Positions 47,869 through 57,637 of a stretch of DNA of 64,000 bases are shown here, in pieces. Origin of the DNA: JAFDBW01 sp963825575 (lineage in GTDB: Bacteria > Desulfobacterota > Desulfuromonadia > Desulfuromonadales > BM103); contig CAWGUB010000009.1 of assembly GCA_963825575.1 (NCBI GenBank), positions 171,715-235,714 of the forward strand, written 5' to 3'. The notes beneath the pieces were generated by a model, which was not told the DNA's origin, searched no databases, and saw only the letters and a list, made by a program, of their open reading frames with translations. The position numbers and the translations under genes are program-made. The first letter of the stretch is position 1. Every line of letters begins with the position of its first letter.

Positions 47869-48030
47869 GTGGCAGAAACCGTGGAAGTTTAAGTGCATGC
47901 GCTGCGGGCACGACTACATCGAGGAGTACGACCCCAAGGGGGTCATGACCGAGCGGTCGTGCCCCAAGTGCCGCTCCAACAGCGTGCGGCCGCTGGCGCG
48001 CGGCCGACGGGGCGAAGGGGCGTCAGATAG
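47865..48030 (+). CDS. Small zinc-ribbon protein of the hdr operon, frameshifted near the start
   Basis: Just after ATG 47865 (one indel) the frame reads EWQKPWKFKCMRCGHDYIEE, DPKGVMTERSCPKCRSNSVR. The two CxxC knuckles form a zinc ribbon of about 50 residues. Similar short proteins occur in other bacterial hdr operons. Role unknown; possibly cofactor delivery or complex assembly. The end is set at a TAG (48028) in a neighbouring frame and is approximate. Confidence 0.6.
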
Positions 48031-48032
48031 GC

Positions 48033-48559
48033 CCGTAAGAAGGACGACCAGCCGGTCAGCGATCGACCACACGTTTCGCGAGCAGCTGGGCCTGGTTCTC
48101 GAAGGCGACGGCGTCAACTACTGCTACCAGTGCGGCGCCTGCGTGGGCGACTGTCCCACGCGCGCGCTTCAGCGAGGACTTCAATCCGCGGCACATCATG
48201 CTGGAGGTGCTCTACGGCATGGAGGACGAGGTCGATCGGGCCGGACCTCGCCGGTCTGGCAGTGCTCGAACTGCTTCACCTGCTTCGACCGCTGCCCCCA
48301 GGACGTCAAGCCGATCGAGGTGATCATCGCGCTGAAGAACCTCATGGCGCGAGCGGGGGCATCGTGCCCGCAGGGTGGTCGACGGCGGTCGAGGGCATGC
48401 TGAAGACCGGCCGCAGCGCCATGGTCACCTCCGCCACCACGCGCCGGCGCGAGGAACTGGGACTGCCGCCGCTTGCCGGAGCTGGATCGATCCGCGGAGC
48501 TGCTGGCCTGGTGTCCGAGACGCCCGGCGGCGCCGCACGACGAGGAGGAGTCGTCATGA
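48033..48559 (+). CDS. hdrC: HdrC (heterodisulfide reductase-type subunit C), frameshifted
   Basis: After a start obscured by an indel near 48,030 the chain is ARKKDDQPVSDR, FREQLGLVLEGDGVNYCYQC, GACVGDCPTARF, FNPRHIMLEVLYGMEDEV, VWQCSNCFTCFDRCPQDVKP, IEVIIALKNLMARSGGIVPA and EELGLPPLPELDRS. The paired CYQCGACVGDCP and CSNCFTCFDRCP motifs bind the two [4Fe-4S] clusters of HdrC, which wire HdrA to HdrB. The stop overlaps the hdrB start (ATGA). Confidence 0.88.
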
Positions 48560-49439
48560 AGTTCGCCTTCTTCCCCGGCTGCATGATCCAGGTGCGCTAC
48601 CCGCAGATGGAGGCCGCGGTGCGCAAGACGGTGCCCACGCTGGGGATCGAGCTGGTGGACCTGCCGGGGCTCGGCTGCTGCCCCGACCCGGTGTTCTTCA
48701 AGTCGGCTGCACAAGCTCGACTGGCTGACCCTGGCGGCGCGCAACCTGGCCATCGCCGAGCAGGCGGGACTGGACTTCGTGACCATCTGCAGCGGCTGCA
48801 CCGAGACCCTGTGCGAGGCGGCGCACCTGCTGAACGAGGACGGCGAGCTGCGGGAGCGGGTCAACGAGCGCCTGGCCCGGATCGGCCTGGAATACGACGG
48901 GGACGGTGCAACACCCGCCACCTGATCACGGTGCTGCGCGACGAGGTGGGCTGGAGGCGGTCGCGGCCTCGGTCACGCGGCCGCTCACGGGCGTCGCAGG
49001 TCGCCGTGCACTACGGCTGCCACCTGCTGAAGCCGCGCGACGATCATGCAGGTGGACGACCCCGACCATCCCGACCATCTTCGAGGACCTGCTGCGCGCC
49101 ATCGGCGCCGACGCCGGTGGACCACACCGAGCGGATCGTCTGCTGCGGCAAGAGCTGCCGCGAGTGCGACCTGCCGGAGGAGATGACCAGGACCGTGCTG
49201 GAGTCGGTGCACGCGGCCGGCGTCGACGTCATGGGCGTGATCTGTCCGTCCTGCTTCGACATCGTTCGACATGGGGCAGATCAAGGTGGCCCGGCAAGTT
49301 CGGTCTCGAGTTCACCGTGCCGCCGGTCTACTACTTCCAGCTGCTGGCGCTGGCGCAGGGGCTGGAGCCGGCGGAGGTGGGGCTGGACAAGCACAAGCTC
49401 AAGCCCGACAAGCTGTTGGAGGCGATGGCGCAGGAATAG
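48556..49439 (+). CDS. hdrB: HdrB (heterodisulfide reductase-type subunit B), frameshifted
   Basis: ATG 48556 with ribosome site gaggagg starts MKFAFFPGCMIQVRYPQMEA. The two CCG motifs are GLGCCPDPVFFKS with VTICSGCTETLCEAAHLLNE, and HYGCHLLKPR with IVCCGKSCRECDLPEEMTRT and VICPSCFDIV. The C-terminus is PPVYYFQLLALAQGLEPAEV to MAQE. The CCG cysteines would hold two noncubane [4Fe-4S] clusters for disulfide or related chemistry; the natural substrate in this non-methanogen is unknown. About five insertions break the frame. It is the last gene of the operon. Confidence 0.88.
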
Positions 49440-49551
49440 GGGGTGGTTGGGTGGTGGTATTGAGAAAGCGTTATTATTTTGTCATGTGTGGCGGACCAAC
49501 CGGGCCTGCATGACGTTTCCCAGATGGTTCCGGTGGGCAAGGGGGTAAAAA

Positions 49552-49953
49552 ATGAGTTGGGAATACTGCTGTCCAAAGTGCAAGGCGAATCTCAACCCGG
49601 GTACGGCGATCATCCTCAAGGCGGCCTGCGGTGATACGAACTGCATGATCGGGATGAATCCGCAACCGGGAAAGTACGAAATCTATCTTCCACCGAAGGT
49701 GTCGTGCGAGGATGGTTGCAAGTGGGATTTCTACTGCCCCATGTGCCATGAAAACCTCATGAATGAAGAGGACACCAACCTGTGCGAACTGGAGCTGGTG
49801 CTCGAGGGGGACAATCTGCGGATCCTATTCTCACGAATCGCGGGGGAGCACGCGACGTTCATCCTGCACGAGGACATGATCAAGGAGCGGTACGGAAAGG
49901 ATTCGGAACGCTACGACCCCTTTCGGGAATTGAAAAGGTCCGCCAGCTATTGA
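49552..49953 (+). CDS. Cys-rich putative zinc-binding protein of unknown function
   Basis: ATG 49552 has ribosome site aagggggt. The intact 133-residue product begins MSWEYCCPKCKANLNPGTAI. It contains CPKC, C, C and CPMC pairs (YCPMCHENLM), making two probable zinc knuckles around a hydrophobic strand-rich middle (LVLEGDNLRILFSRIAGEHA). It ends in a basic helix (EDMIKERYGKDSERYDPFRE). No family is recognised. It lies 112 bases after hdrB in the same direction and, being frame-clean, is probably a separate unit. Confidence 0.65.
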   Translation: MSWEYCCPKCKANLNPGTAIILKAACGDTNCMIGMNPQPGKYEIYLPPKVSCEDGCKWDFYCPMCHENLMNEEDTNLCELELVLEGDNLRILFSRIAGEHATFILHEDMIKERYGKDSERYDPFRELKRSASY

Positions 49954-50207
49954 ACAGGGCCATAAGAGGGTGATCTTGGGCCCCAAGGCTCAGTCGCCGG
50001 CCCCTGCCCGTCCGGGTGGAACCCCGCTCTTCCAGCTTGGGCGGATTTTGACTCCTCTTCCCAAATAACAATTCACTATCGTGTTGGGCTGCACTAAGCT
50101 TCGCCCTGTTGCCGGACGGCCGCCCCCTGACTCGGGGTCCGGGCTGGGCTGGCCTGTGCGTCATAGCCGTGATTGAACCGAACCGGGCCTTGGAAACAGG
50201 AACGCAG

Positions 50208-51068
50208 ATGCAAGCACTCAAGAGAAGACTCCGCACCCGCCAGGCACTCGGCAAGTACCGCATCCAGGGCCACATCGCCAAGGGCGGCTTCGCCGATGTC
50301 TATCGGGCCGCCGACACCATCGAGGGCGTGAGCGTCGCCCTCAAGATCCCCCACGCCCAGCTCCTGACCGACGAGGTGTTCCGTGCCAGTCCTTCGGGAA
50401 GTGCGGCTGACCGCCAAGCTGAACCATCCGAACATCCTGCAGGGTCAAGAACGCCGATCACATCGGCGAAGACTTCGCCATCACCTACCGCCTCGGGAAC
50501 TGTACGCTGGCCGAGAGGATGACCCAGCGTCTGCCGCTTCGGACCATCCTCGACTATATGCATCAGATGCTCGCCGCCGTTGCCTACGCCCACGAAAAGC
50601 GCGTCCTGCATTGCGACATCAAGCCGGAAAACTTCATCCTCTTCGGCGACGGCGTGCTCAAGCTCACGGATTTCGGGATCGCCAAGATCGCCAAGCGAAC
50701 GATTGCGGCCTCGGGGTCGGGGACCGGTGGGTTACATCGCTCCGGAGCAGGCGCTCGGCAAACCATCCTTCCGCTCGGACGTGTTTTCCCTGGGACTGAT
50801 CTTCTACGAGATGTTCACCAAGAAGCTGCCCGAGTGGCCCTTCGCCTGGCCGCCGCCGGAATTCGACCGTATTAAGCGAAAGGCGCACCCGGACTTCATC
50901 GCCATACTCCGACGCGCCTTGGCTGTAGACGCCCGCAAGCGCTACACCAGCGCCGTCACCATGCTCGCCGAATTCGAAAGGGTAGTCAAACGTGCCGACA
51001 AAGCCGCCACTGCGGACAGGAAAAACGCCGCCCTTCCTCGAACGCTCGGGGCCAGTGGCGCCTGGTGA
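50208..51068 (+). CDS. Ser/Thr protein kinase (single domain), frameshifted
   Basis: ATG 50208 begins MQALKRRLRTRQALGKYRIQ. Blocks are GHIAKGGFADVYRAADTIEG, VSVALKIPH, then after indels REVRLTAKLNHPNILQVK, AYAHEKRVLHCDIKPENFIL, KLTDFGIAKIAKR, GYIAPEQALGKPSFRSDVFS and RRALAVDARKRYTSAVTML. The catalytic loop is HCDIKPEN (Cys in place of the usual Arg), as in kinases that need no activation-loop phosphorylation. The chain ends at TGA 51066-51068, overlapping a GTG start. A zinc-ribbon gene and a PP2C gene follow, giving a kinase/phosphatase pair. Confidence 0.85.
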
Positions 51069-51526
51069 AATTCCGGGAATTCAGGCGGCTTTTCGGCAAG
51101 GCGCTCCAGGCGCAATCACGAGTGCGGCCATTGCGGCGGTCCGATCTCGGAGCAGATGTCGTCCTGCCCCTGGTGCGGGCACGGCCCCGAGGAATTCGAG
51201 GGCGAGACGCAGCCTGCCCGCCACGTGCGTGTCTGCAGTCGCGGCATGAAGCTGGACTGGCGCTTCTGCCCCCACGAGTACGGGCCCGCCCAGGGTCCGC
51301 GCTCGAACCGGAGCTATTCGGACAAGCGGTACACCGGACCTGTCCAAAGCCGGATTGCCGGGGCCCGCTGATGCCCTTCATGAAGTACTGCCCCTGGTGC
51401 CGCACGCGCGTGCGCCGCAAGTGGAAGATCGAGAACTCGCACGACATCTGCCCCAAGTGCGGCTGGGGAATCGTCAAGGATCTGTGGTCGCACTGCCCCT
51501 GGTGCGGCCGCAAGCTGGAGCGCTGA
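51065..51526 (+). CDS. Multi-zinc-ribbon protein, partner of the kinase, frameshifted
   Basis: Either a separate gene starting at GTG 51065 (GTGA overlap) or, if an indel lies there, the C-terminus of the kinase. After MKFREFRRLFGKALQA and one frame change it reads ECGHCGGPISEQMSSCPWCG, a Tyr/Arg-rich linker, CPKPDCRGPLMPFMKYCPWC, CPKCGWGIVKDLWSHCPWCG and RKLER. Three or more CxxC pairs form a double-zinc-ribbon array, as in bacterial kinase-linked DZR proteins that bind RNA, ribosomes or partner proteins. Confidence 0.7.
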   Translation: MKFREFRRLFGKALQAQSRVRPLRRSDLGADVVLPLVRARPRGIRGRDAACPPRACLQSRHEAGLALLPPRVRARPGSALEPELFGQAVHRTCPKPDCRGPLMPFMKYCPWCRTRVRRKWKIENSHDICPKCGWGIVKDLWSHCPWCGRKLER

Positions 51527-51580
51527 AAGGGCGTCCGAACCTGGGCGACTTCATCGGCAACCTATTTCCTCAGGAGCGAG

Positions 51581-52346
51581 ATGGAGGCGCCCGCTCGGCG
51601 ACAGCCGGGCCCGGGCCGACGCCTGCGTCTTCTCGTCCGCCGTCCCGGGTGGGACGGGCCCAACGAGGACGCCGCCCTGGTGATCGAACGACGAGCAGCG
51701 CTGCGTGCTGGTTCTGGCGGACGGCTTCGGCGGTCATCCCTCCGGCGCGCGCGCGGCCGAGACGGCGGTGCACAGATCGTGGCGGCCTTCCGCGGCCAGG
51801 CTGAGGCGGAGAAGGACTGGTTGCCGCCATCGTCGGCGGCTTCGAGGAGGCGAACCGTGCGGTGCGGGAGTGGGGCATCGGCGCGGCCACGACCTCAGCG
51901 TGGTGGCGGTGGACGGGAACGCAGGTCCGCTCGCTTCCACGTCGGCGACTCGGCCATCCTGGTGACCGGCCAGCGCGGCCGGATCAAGCTGCGCCGATCG
52001 CGCACTCGCCCGTCGGCTACGCCGTCGAGTCGGGATGCTGGACGAGGACGAGGCGATGAACCACGAGGACCGCCACGTCGTCTCCAACATGATCGGCGCC
52101 GAGGACATGCACATCGAGCTGGGGCCGGTCGTGAAACTGGCGCCCGCGACACGGTGCTGATCGGTTCGGACGGACTCTGGGACAACCTCATGTTCGACGA
52201 AGTCATCGAGACGATCCGCCAGGGACCACTGACGTCACGGGTCCGGGATTCAGCCCGCCTCAGTCACACGCGGATGAATTCCCCCCGGGAATCCGAGCCG
52301 TCCAAGCCGGACGATCCTCACCATGGTGGCTTTTCGATTGCGCTGA
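51581..52346 (+). CDS. PP2C-family Ser/Thr phosphatase, frameshifted
   Basis: ATG 51581 is the first in-frame start. The repaired chain has GWDGPNEDAALVIE (metal-binding start), VLVLADGFGGHPSGARAAET, GIGAATTLSVVAVDGNAVRS, FHVGDSAILVTGQRG, AHSPVGYAVESG, ITIGSDGLWDNLMFDEVIET-type residues and a C-terminal KPDDLTMVAFRLR. The metal ligands D of ADGFGG, D of VGDS and D of SDGLWDN and PDDLT are the PP2C set. It probably reverses the action of the kinase two genes upstream. Confidence 0.82.
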
Positions 52347-52425
52347 CACCAGGTCGGCTGGCGGGCATCGCTGGATATCCGTTTGTTCGGCTTATGGCGC
52401 AGGGGTTCGTTCCAGCCCCGCCTGA

Positions 52426-53655
52426 TCAACCCCAGAACAAGTACGCCACCAGGATGGCCGCTGTCACTCCGGCGCAAGTCCGCGGCCAGCCCGCAGACAA
52501 CCGCGTGACGGCGGCGCTTGATGCCGAACGGCCCCGAAGTAGACGGCCAGCACATAAAAGGTGGTTTCGGTCCTGCCCTGAATCACGCTGGCCAGGCGGC
52601 CGGCGAAGGAATCGGCGCCATGGGTTTGCATGGCCTCGACCATCATGCCGCGCGCGCCGCTGCCGCTGAGAGGTTTCATGAAGGCGGTCGGCAGGCCGTC
52701 GACGAAGCGGGTATCGATGCCGAGGCCACCCACGGCGCTGCGGATTCCGTCCAGAACCAGGTCGAGCGCCCCGCTCGCGCGGAACACCCCGATCGCGACC
52801 AGCATCGCCACCAGGTAGGGGATGATCCCCACGGCCACCTTGAACCCGTCCTTGGCGCCCTCGATGAAGGTCTCGTAAAGGTTCACACCCCGCCTGATAC
52901 CTCCGGGCCATGAAAGCGATGATCACCGCGAAGATCAGGAAGTTGGCCAGAATCGATGATTGCGTTTCCATGGCCGCCTGGTCGAGGCGGCTGAAATACG
53001 CGACCAGCCCGGCGATCAGGGCCGTCATCCCGCCGAGGTAGCCGAGAACCACCGGATCATGAAGGCGGATCTTCTGGAACAGGCTGGTGATCAGCAGGCC
53101 GCAAAGGGTGCTGCAGTAGGTGGCGATCAGGATGGGCAGGAAGATGTCGGTGGGATCACTCGCGCCCATCTGGGCGCGGAAGGTGAAGATGGTCACCGGT
53201 ATGATCGTCACCGCCGAGGTGTTGATCACCAGGAAAGGATCTGGTCGTTGGTCGCGGTGTCCTTGTCGGGATTGAGTTCCTGCAGTTCGCCCATGGCCTT
53301 CAGGCCCAGCGGCGTGGCGGCGTTGTCCAGGCCCAGCATGTTGGCGGCCATGTTCATGACGATGCTGCCGCCGGCGGGGTGTCCGGCGGGAATGCTCGGG
53401 AAGAGGCGGCGCATCAGGGGACCGAAGATTCGTGCCAGGATACTCCACGGCGCCGCCCTTTTCCCCGATGCGCATGATGCCCAGCCACAGGCACATCACG
53501 CCGGTCAGACCCAGGGCGATCTTGAAGGCCGTTTCGGCCGTGTCGAAAGTCGAGCCGACAATGTCGCGCCAGACCTCGGTGTGGCCCATCAGTGCGCGCA
53601 CGACCGCGGCGGCGAAGCCTCCGATGAAGAAGAAGGTCCAGATCCGGTTGAGCAT
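52426..53655 (-). CDS. Fused SpmA-SpmB-like nucleoside-recognition-domain membrane protein, frameshifted
   Basis: ATG 53655 begins MLNRIWTFFFIGGFAAAVVR. The SpmA half has IALGLTGVMCLWLGIMRIGE, MNMAANMLGLDNAATPLGLK and AMGELQELNP. The SpmB half has FLVINTSAVTIIPVTIFTFR, GIIPYLVAMLVAIGVFRASG, LSGSGARGMMVEAMQTHGAD and ETTFYVLAVYFGAV. These are the gate (nucleoside-recognition) domains of spore-maturation-like proteins, here joined in one chain of about 410 residues. Such fused proteins occur widely in non-spore-formers with unknown substrate. Indels near 52,530, 52,900, 53,240 and 53,430 break it. Confidence 0.82.
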   Translation of the reverse strand: MLNRIWTFFFIGGFAAAVVRALMGHTEVWRDIVGSTFDTAETAFKIALGLTGVMCLWLGIMRIGEKGGAVEYPGTNLRSPDAPPLPEHSRRTPRRRQHRHEHGRQHAGPGQRRHAAGPEGHGRTAGTQSRQGHRDQRPDPFLVINTSAVTIIPVTIFTFRAQMGASDPTDIFLPILIATYCSTLCGLLITSLFQKIRLHDPVVLGYLGGMTALIAGLVAYFSRLDQAAMETQSSILANFLIFAVIIAFMARRYQAGCEPLRDLHRGRQGRVQGGRGDHPLPGGDAGRDRGVPRERGARPGSGRNPQRRGWPRHRYPLRRRPADRLHETSQRQRRARHDGRGHANPWRRFLRRPPGQRDSGQDRNHLLCAGRLLRGRSASSAAVTRLSAGWPRTCAGVTAAILVAYLFWG

Positions 53656-56102
53656 CCGTTCTCCGGGTTGGTGGGAGGTTTCACGATCAAGGGGGGAGCA
53701 TAGCCCGGGGCAAGGTCTCTGTCATGCATTAAGCGTGGGTCAATCGCGCAGGCCCATGCGCCCAACCAGGTCGTGGTAGCGGGGATCCGGGCCGAGGACT
53801 TTCCAGTCGGGGTCGTTTTCGACCAAATAGGCCGACCGGGTCAGATACCAGTTGTTGCTGTCATACGCCATTTCCAGATAGGCGAAGGCCCGATCCAGGT
53901 CTCCGATCATGGCCGAAAGCAGTGCCAGGTTCATCGGGGAAGAGTTTGACGCTTCGTCGGATTTATCAAGCCATTGGCGAGCCTGGTCCAAATTGTCGAC
54001 GCTCGCCTCGGCCCGGCCGAGAAGGAAAAACAGCGAATCGGCAGCTGCCCGGGACCGGTATCCTTCAAGATATTCTTTGGCCTCACCTGATTTCCCCAAA
54101 GCCATGAGCACGGGAGGGACCAGCAATTGAAGCTCCGGGTTATTTATTGCGGGATCCAACTCATCAACCAAATCCAGGGCCTCCTCGTACCGCCCCGCTG
54201 ATTTGAGAATGTCGAATTTGGTGTTCCTGTAAAACTGCGGATCGGGATAGGATTCGTGGTACTTGTCAAGTTGACGGAGGGCCTCGTCATACTTCCGGGC
54301 GTAGGCCAGGGGCGCCCAACCCACATAATTGATGAAGCGCGACAAAGGATCCAATTCCAGGGCCATTTGCATGGACCTTGTGCTTTCCTGATAGCGGCCC
54401 AGGGTCATCAAACAGTAGGAATACAAGGCATGGGCCAAAGGGTCGTTGGGGTTCAGTTTGAGGGCACGGCGAAATTCCCCCTGCCTCCCGGGGGCGGTAC
54501 TGGTGTTCCCACAGGATATGACCCATGGCGCAGTGGGCTTCGCCCAGGGAATCGTCCAGATCGATGGCTCGGGCGGCCGCGGCGTGGGCCTCCTCGATGG
54601 CATGGGAACCAATCAGTCTATGTTCCCTTTGTATGTGGTATTGAGCCGAGCCCGGCCCAGGCGGGCGCATAGGTTGAATCCATTTGAATCGATTTGGTGA
54701 AAAAGGATTTGATGAGATGGAAGTTCTCCAGAGCCTGCGGATCTCTGGCCTGGACCCCAGCCAAATCCAGATTGAGCAGGAAGTGGCGGCCCTTGAGATA
54801 GGCTTCGTAGGCGTCCGGGTCCACGACTCTTGATCCAGTGCCTGGGACCTGGGCATCCGGGGTCAGGACGATCCGGATCTGTGTGGCGACTTCTCTGGCC
54901 AGCTCCGAATACAGGGAAAGGATGTCGGAGATATTTCGTTCATAGGTGTCAGCCCAGAGCTGCTGCTCCTGGGGCCTGGCCCGGATTAATTTCGCCGCCA
55001 CTTTTACCAGGTTGCCCGAGCGTATCACGGACGCTTCCACCACGGCATCCACACCGAGGGCCGCCGCTATTTCGGGAAGGGTCTTGTCCGATCCCTTGAA
55101 ACTCATCACGGACGTGCGGCCGACAACCCGCATCTGGTCCGACGCCAATTGCTGAAGCTCGGTGATCAGGGCTTCGGTCATTCCGTCCGAGAAGAACTCC
55201 TGCTCCTTGTCGCCGGATAGATTGGCGAAAGGCAGAACAGCCAAGGCGTCGATCCGGTGGCTGTCCTGATACCTGCTCCACCAGGTGAAAGCGAGCGCCG
55301 CGATGACTACCGTCGCCGCCACTCCGTATAGCAGCCGTCTATTCCTTTTCAATTTTCGCCGGCGATCGAAATGGGCCGTTTTCCTGGCCAGTTCCTGTTG
55401 GTTGAGGACCGCCTCGAGGTCTGCCTGAAACTCATCCATGCTTTGGTATCGCTGGCCGGGGTCCTTCGACAAGGCCCGGTCAATCACCCTTTCGAAGTCC
55501 GGCGGGGCGTCCGGCCTGATTTGGGTCAGCGGCTCGGGCTCCTTGTGCTGAACGGCATAGGCGACCGCGGGGAGGTTGTCGCCGCCGAACGGGCAGTCTC
55601 CCTGCCAGCATTTCGTAGATCACAACACCCAGCGCCCAGGTATCGGCCTTGGCGTCCACGCTTTGGCCCTGCATCTGTTCCGGGGACATGTAGGCCGCGG
55701 TGCCCAGGGTGGTGCCGGTCCTGGTCATGCGAGTGAGGTCGGCGTCCTTGACCAATCCGAAGTCCATGACCACCGCGTGCCCACCGTCGGTGAGCATGAT
55801 GTTGGCCGGTTTGATGTCCCGATGGACAACACCGGCGGCGTGGGCCCGGCTGAGGGCGTCTCCAACCTCCTTGGCGATCCCCAGGGCCTCACCCGTTGGG
55901 AGCGGTCCTTCGCTGGCCAGTCGATCTTCCAGGGTCCGGCCCTTCAGATACGACATCACGATGAAGGTCAGACCATCCGCGTGACCGATTTCATGGACCT
56001 GGCAGATATTGGGATGTTCCAGCGCGGCGGCGGCGCGGGCTTCACGTTTCAGGCGGGTCAGGGAATCATCATCGTTGGCGGAGTGAGGCGTCAAAAACTT
56101 TA

Positions 56103-57320
56103 GGTTGTGCCTTTGAGATTGTGTCCGGCCCACCACTTGCGGTGGGTCGGACATGTTCATTTCAAAAACAACCTCCAAATCATGGGCCCCGCCCTTCTGC
56201 CCCAACCCCAACTGCATACACCACAACAACTCCGGGGATCCCTGGCCTTACAAGAAAATCGGCTTCTTCAAAAGATTCACCGCTCCCCACCGTATCCAGA
56301 GGTTCACATGTAAGACCTGCAAAAGAAGCTTCAGTTCACAAACCTTCTCCACTACCTACTGGCAAAAACGCCCGGACCTCGATGCCCAAATCATCATGAA
56401 GACCTCAGGCGCAATGGCCAACCGACAAATCGCCCGGGATTTGAAGGTGTCTCCCGAGACCATCAATCGCCACATCGCACGCCTGGGCCGCCATTGTCTG
56501 CTGTTTCATTTCCAGATGATGAAGAACAGCCCCCCTGTCCGGGAAGTCGTCGTCGACGGGTTCGAGACCTTCGAGTTCAGCCAGTACTTCCCCATCCATC
56601 ATCATCTGGCGGTGGAGAAAGGCTCGGATTTCGTGATCTACTTCACGGACAGCGAGTTGCGCCGCAAAGGCCGGATGACTGCGTACCAGAAACGTCGGCG
56701 TCGGGAGCTGGAGCTGAAATTCGGCCGGCCGGACCCCAAAGCCGTCGAAAAGGATATGCGGCAATTGCTGGAGGTCACTTTGCAGGGCCAGCCTTTTGCC
56801 ACCGTTTTCAGTGACGACCATCCCGCCTACAAGCGGTCCATCAAGTACCCTGACAACGACAATCGATCATCGGATAACCCCCGGTTCGGCTCATCGGGAC
56901 AGGAACAACTCTTTGTGGGAGGTGAACTTGTTGGATCTGTTGATCCGACATGGCAATGCGAACCACAGGCGGGAAACGCTGGCTTGGTCGAAGCGTCGGC
57001 AATCGAGTGCGGAACGGTTGGCGATTCTTTTGTGTGGCGGAACTACATGAAAGGTAGGCGGGAGAAGGTTCGTGGCAGTCCCACGCCTGCGATGGAGCGG
57101 GGGATGATGGATCGACCGTTAGCTATCAATGACTTGCTGGCAAGGCGGATATTCCGAACCAGGTGCGAGTTGCCTCCCCGGTGGGCGGAATACTATGACA
57201 GGCAGGTCGTCACCCGGGCCTTGAAGAGGAACTTGGAGCATGAGTTGAAGATGGCCTACTGAAAATCCGTTCAAGGCCGAGCGGTGGTAATAGGATAAAC
57301 ACAATTTCAAAGGCACAACC
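56103..57320 (+). mobile_element. Insertion sequence, 1,218 bp, IS1-like features, in a kinase gene
   Basis: The ends are GGTTGTGCCTTTGAGATTGT (left) and the inverse of GGTTGTGCCTTTGAAATTGT (right), a 20-plus-base inverted repeat with one mismatch. The flanks are the direct repeat AAAACTTTA at 56094-56102 and 57321-57329, a 9-bp target-site duplication. The element carries a single transposase gene in the plus direction. TIRs beginning GG, a 9-bp duplication and a zinc-finger/HTH/DDE transposase fit IS1-type or IS1595-related families; assignment to one family needs a database search. Confidence 0.93.
56153..57262 (+). CDS. Transposase (zinc ribbon, HTH, DDE), frameshifted
   Basis: ATG 56153 begins MFISKTTSKSWAPPFCPNPN. 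The N-terminus has a CxxxxC...CKTCKRSF zinc ribbon. An HTH (SGAMANRQIARDLKVSPETI and NRHIARLGRH) follows. The catalytic domain has VVVDGFETFEFSQY (first Asp), FATVFSDDHPAYKRSI (second Asp) and, in another frame, NANHRRETLAWSKRRQSSAE (Glu), then WRNYMKGRREK and a C-terminal REL-like tail. The frame changes twice near 56,850 and 57,030, so the transposase is either inactive or misread. It is the only gene of the element. Confidence 0.85.
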   Translation: MFISKTTSKSWAPPFCPNPNCIHHNNSGDPWPYKKIGFFKRFTAPHRIQRFTCKTCKRSFSSQTFSTTYWQKRPDLDAQIIMKTSGAMANRQIARDLKVSPETINRHIARLGRHCLLFHFQMMKNSPPVREVVVDGFETFEFSQYFPIHHHLAVEKGSDFVIYFTDSELRRKGRMTAYQKRRRRELELKFGRPDPKAVEKDMRQLLEVTLQGQPFATVFSDDHPAYKRSIKYPDNDNRSSDNPRFGSSGQEQLFVGGELVGSVDPTWQCEPQAGNAGLVEASAIECGTVGDSFVWRNYMKGRREKVRGSPTPAMERGMMDRPLAINDLLARRIFRTRCELPPRWAEYYDRQVVTRALKRNLEHELKMAY

Positions 57321-57637
57321 AAAACTTTAGGGCGCGGGTGACCTTCAGATCGATATCCTCGGCCTTGTATACCACGCCCATGCCGCCTTCGCCCAGTTTG
57401 GCGAGGATCCGGTAGTGGCTGATGGTCTTGCCGATCAAGTCCTTCCTCCGGCACGAGATAGGGTCCCCCTGGGAAAGGACTACCCGTTCCTGGGCGCTGG
57501 GGGGGGCAGTCGAATTATGGCATGACCGGATGGAAGACACAACGGGAACAGGTGGCAGGTTCAGGCGGGGATGGGTAAAGTGGGCCTGCGACTTGGCCAT
57601 GAAATTGGAGAAATCTCCTACCAGCGAGGAAGTCAGG

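Larger units (their letters stand above)
53740..57438 (-). pseudogene. Ser/Thr kinase with TolB-like domain and TPR repeats, interrupted by an IS element
   Basis: TTG 57438 (ribosome site ggaggaagg) starts LIGKTISHYRILAKLGEGGM, GVVYKAEDIDLKVTRALKF, and the gene is cut at 57,321 by the insertion. Removing 56,103-57,320 plus one copy of the 9-base duplication restores KVTRALKFLTPHSANDDD and the kinase continues: HRDIKPANIMLTDGG, DFGLVKDADLTR, MSPEQMQGQ. A membrane helix (LLYGVAATVVIAALAFTWW), the DALAVLPFANLSGDKEQEFF block and TPR repeats follow to the stop at 53,740. Domain order equals the intact gene at 29.8 kb. Indels near 55,590 and 54,640-54,500 also break it. The N-terminal 39 residues are separated from the rest, so no active kinase is expected. 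Confidence 0.9.

Noticed and set aside
56405..56821. Minus-strand open frame inside the transposase
   Set aside because: It is the antisense shadow of the DDE transposase; the plus frame carries all domain motifs.
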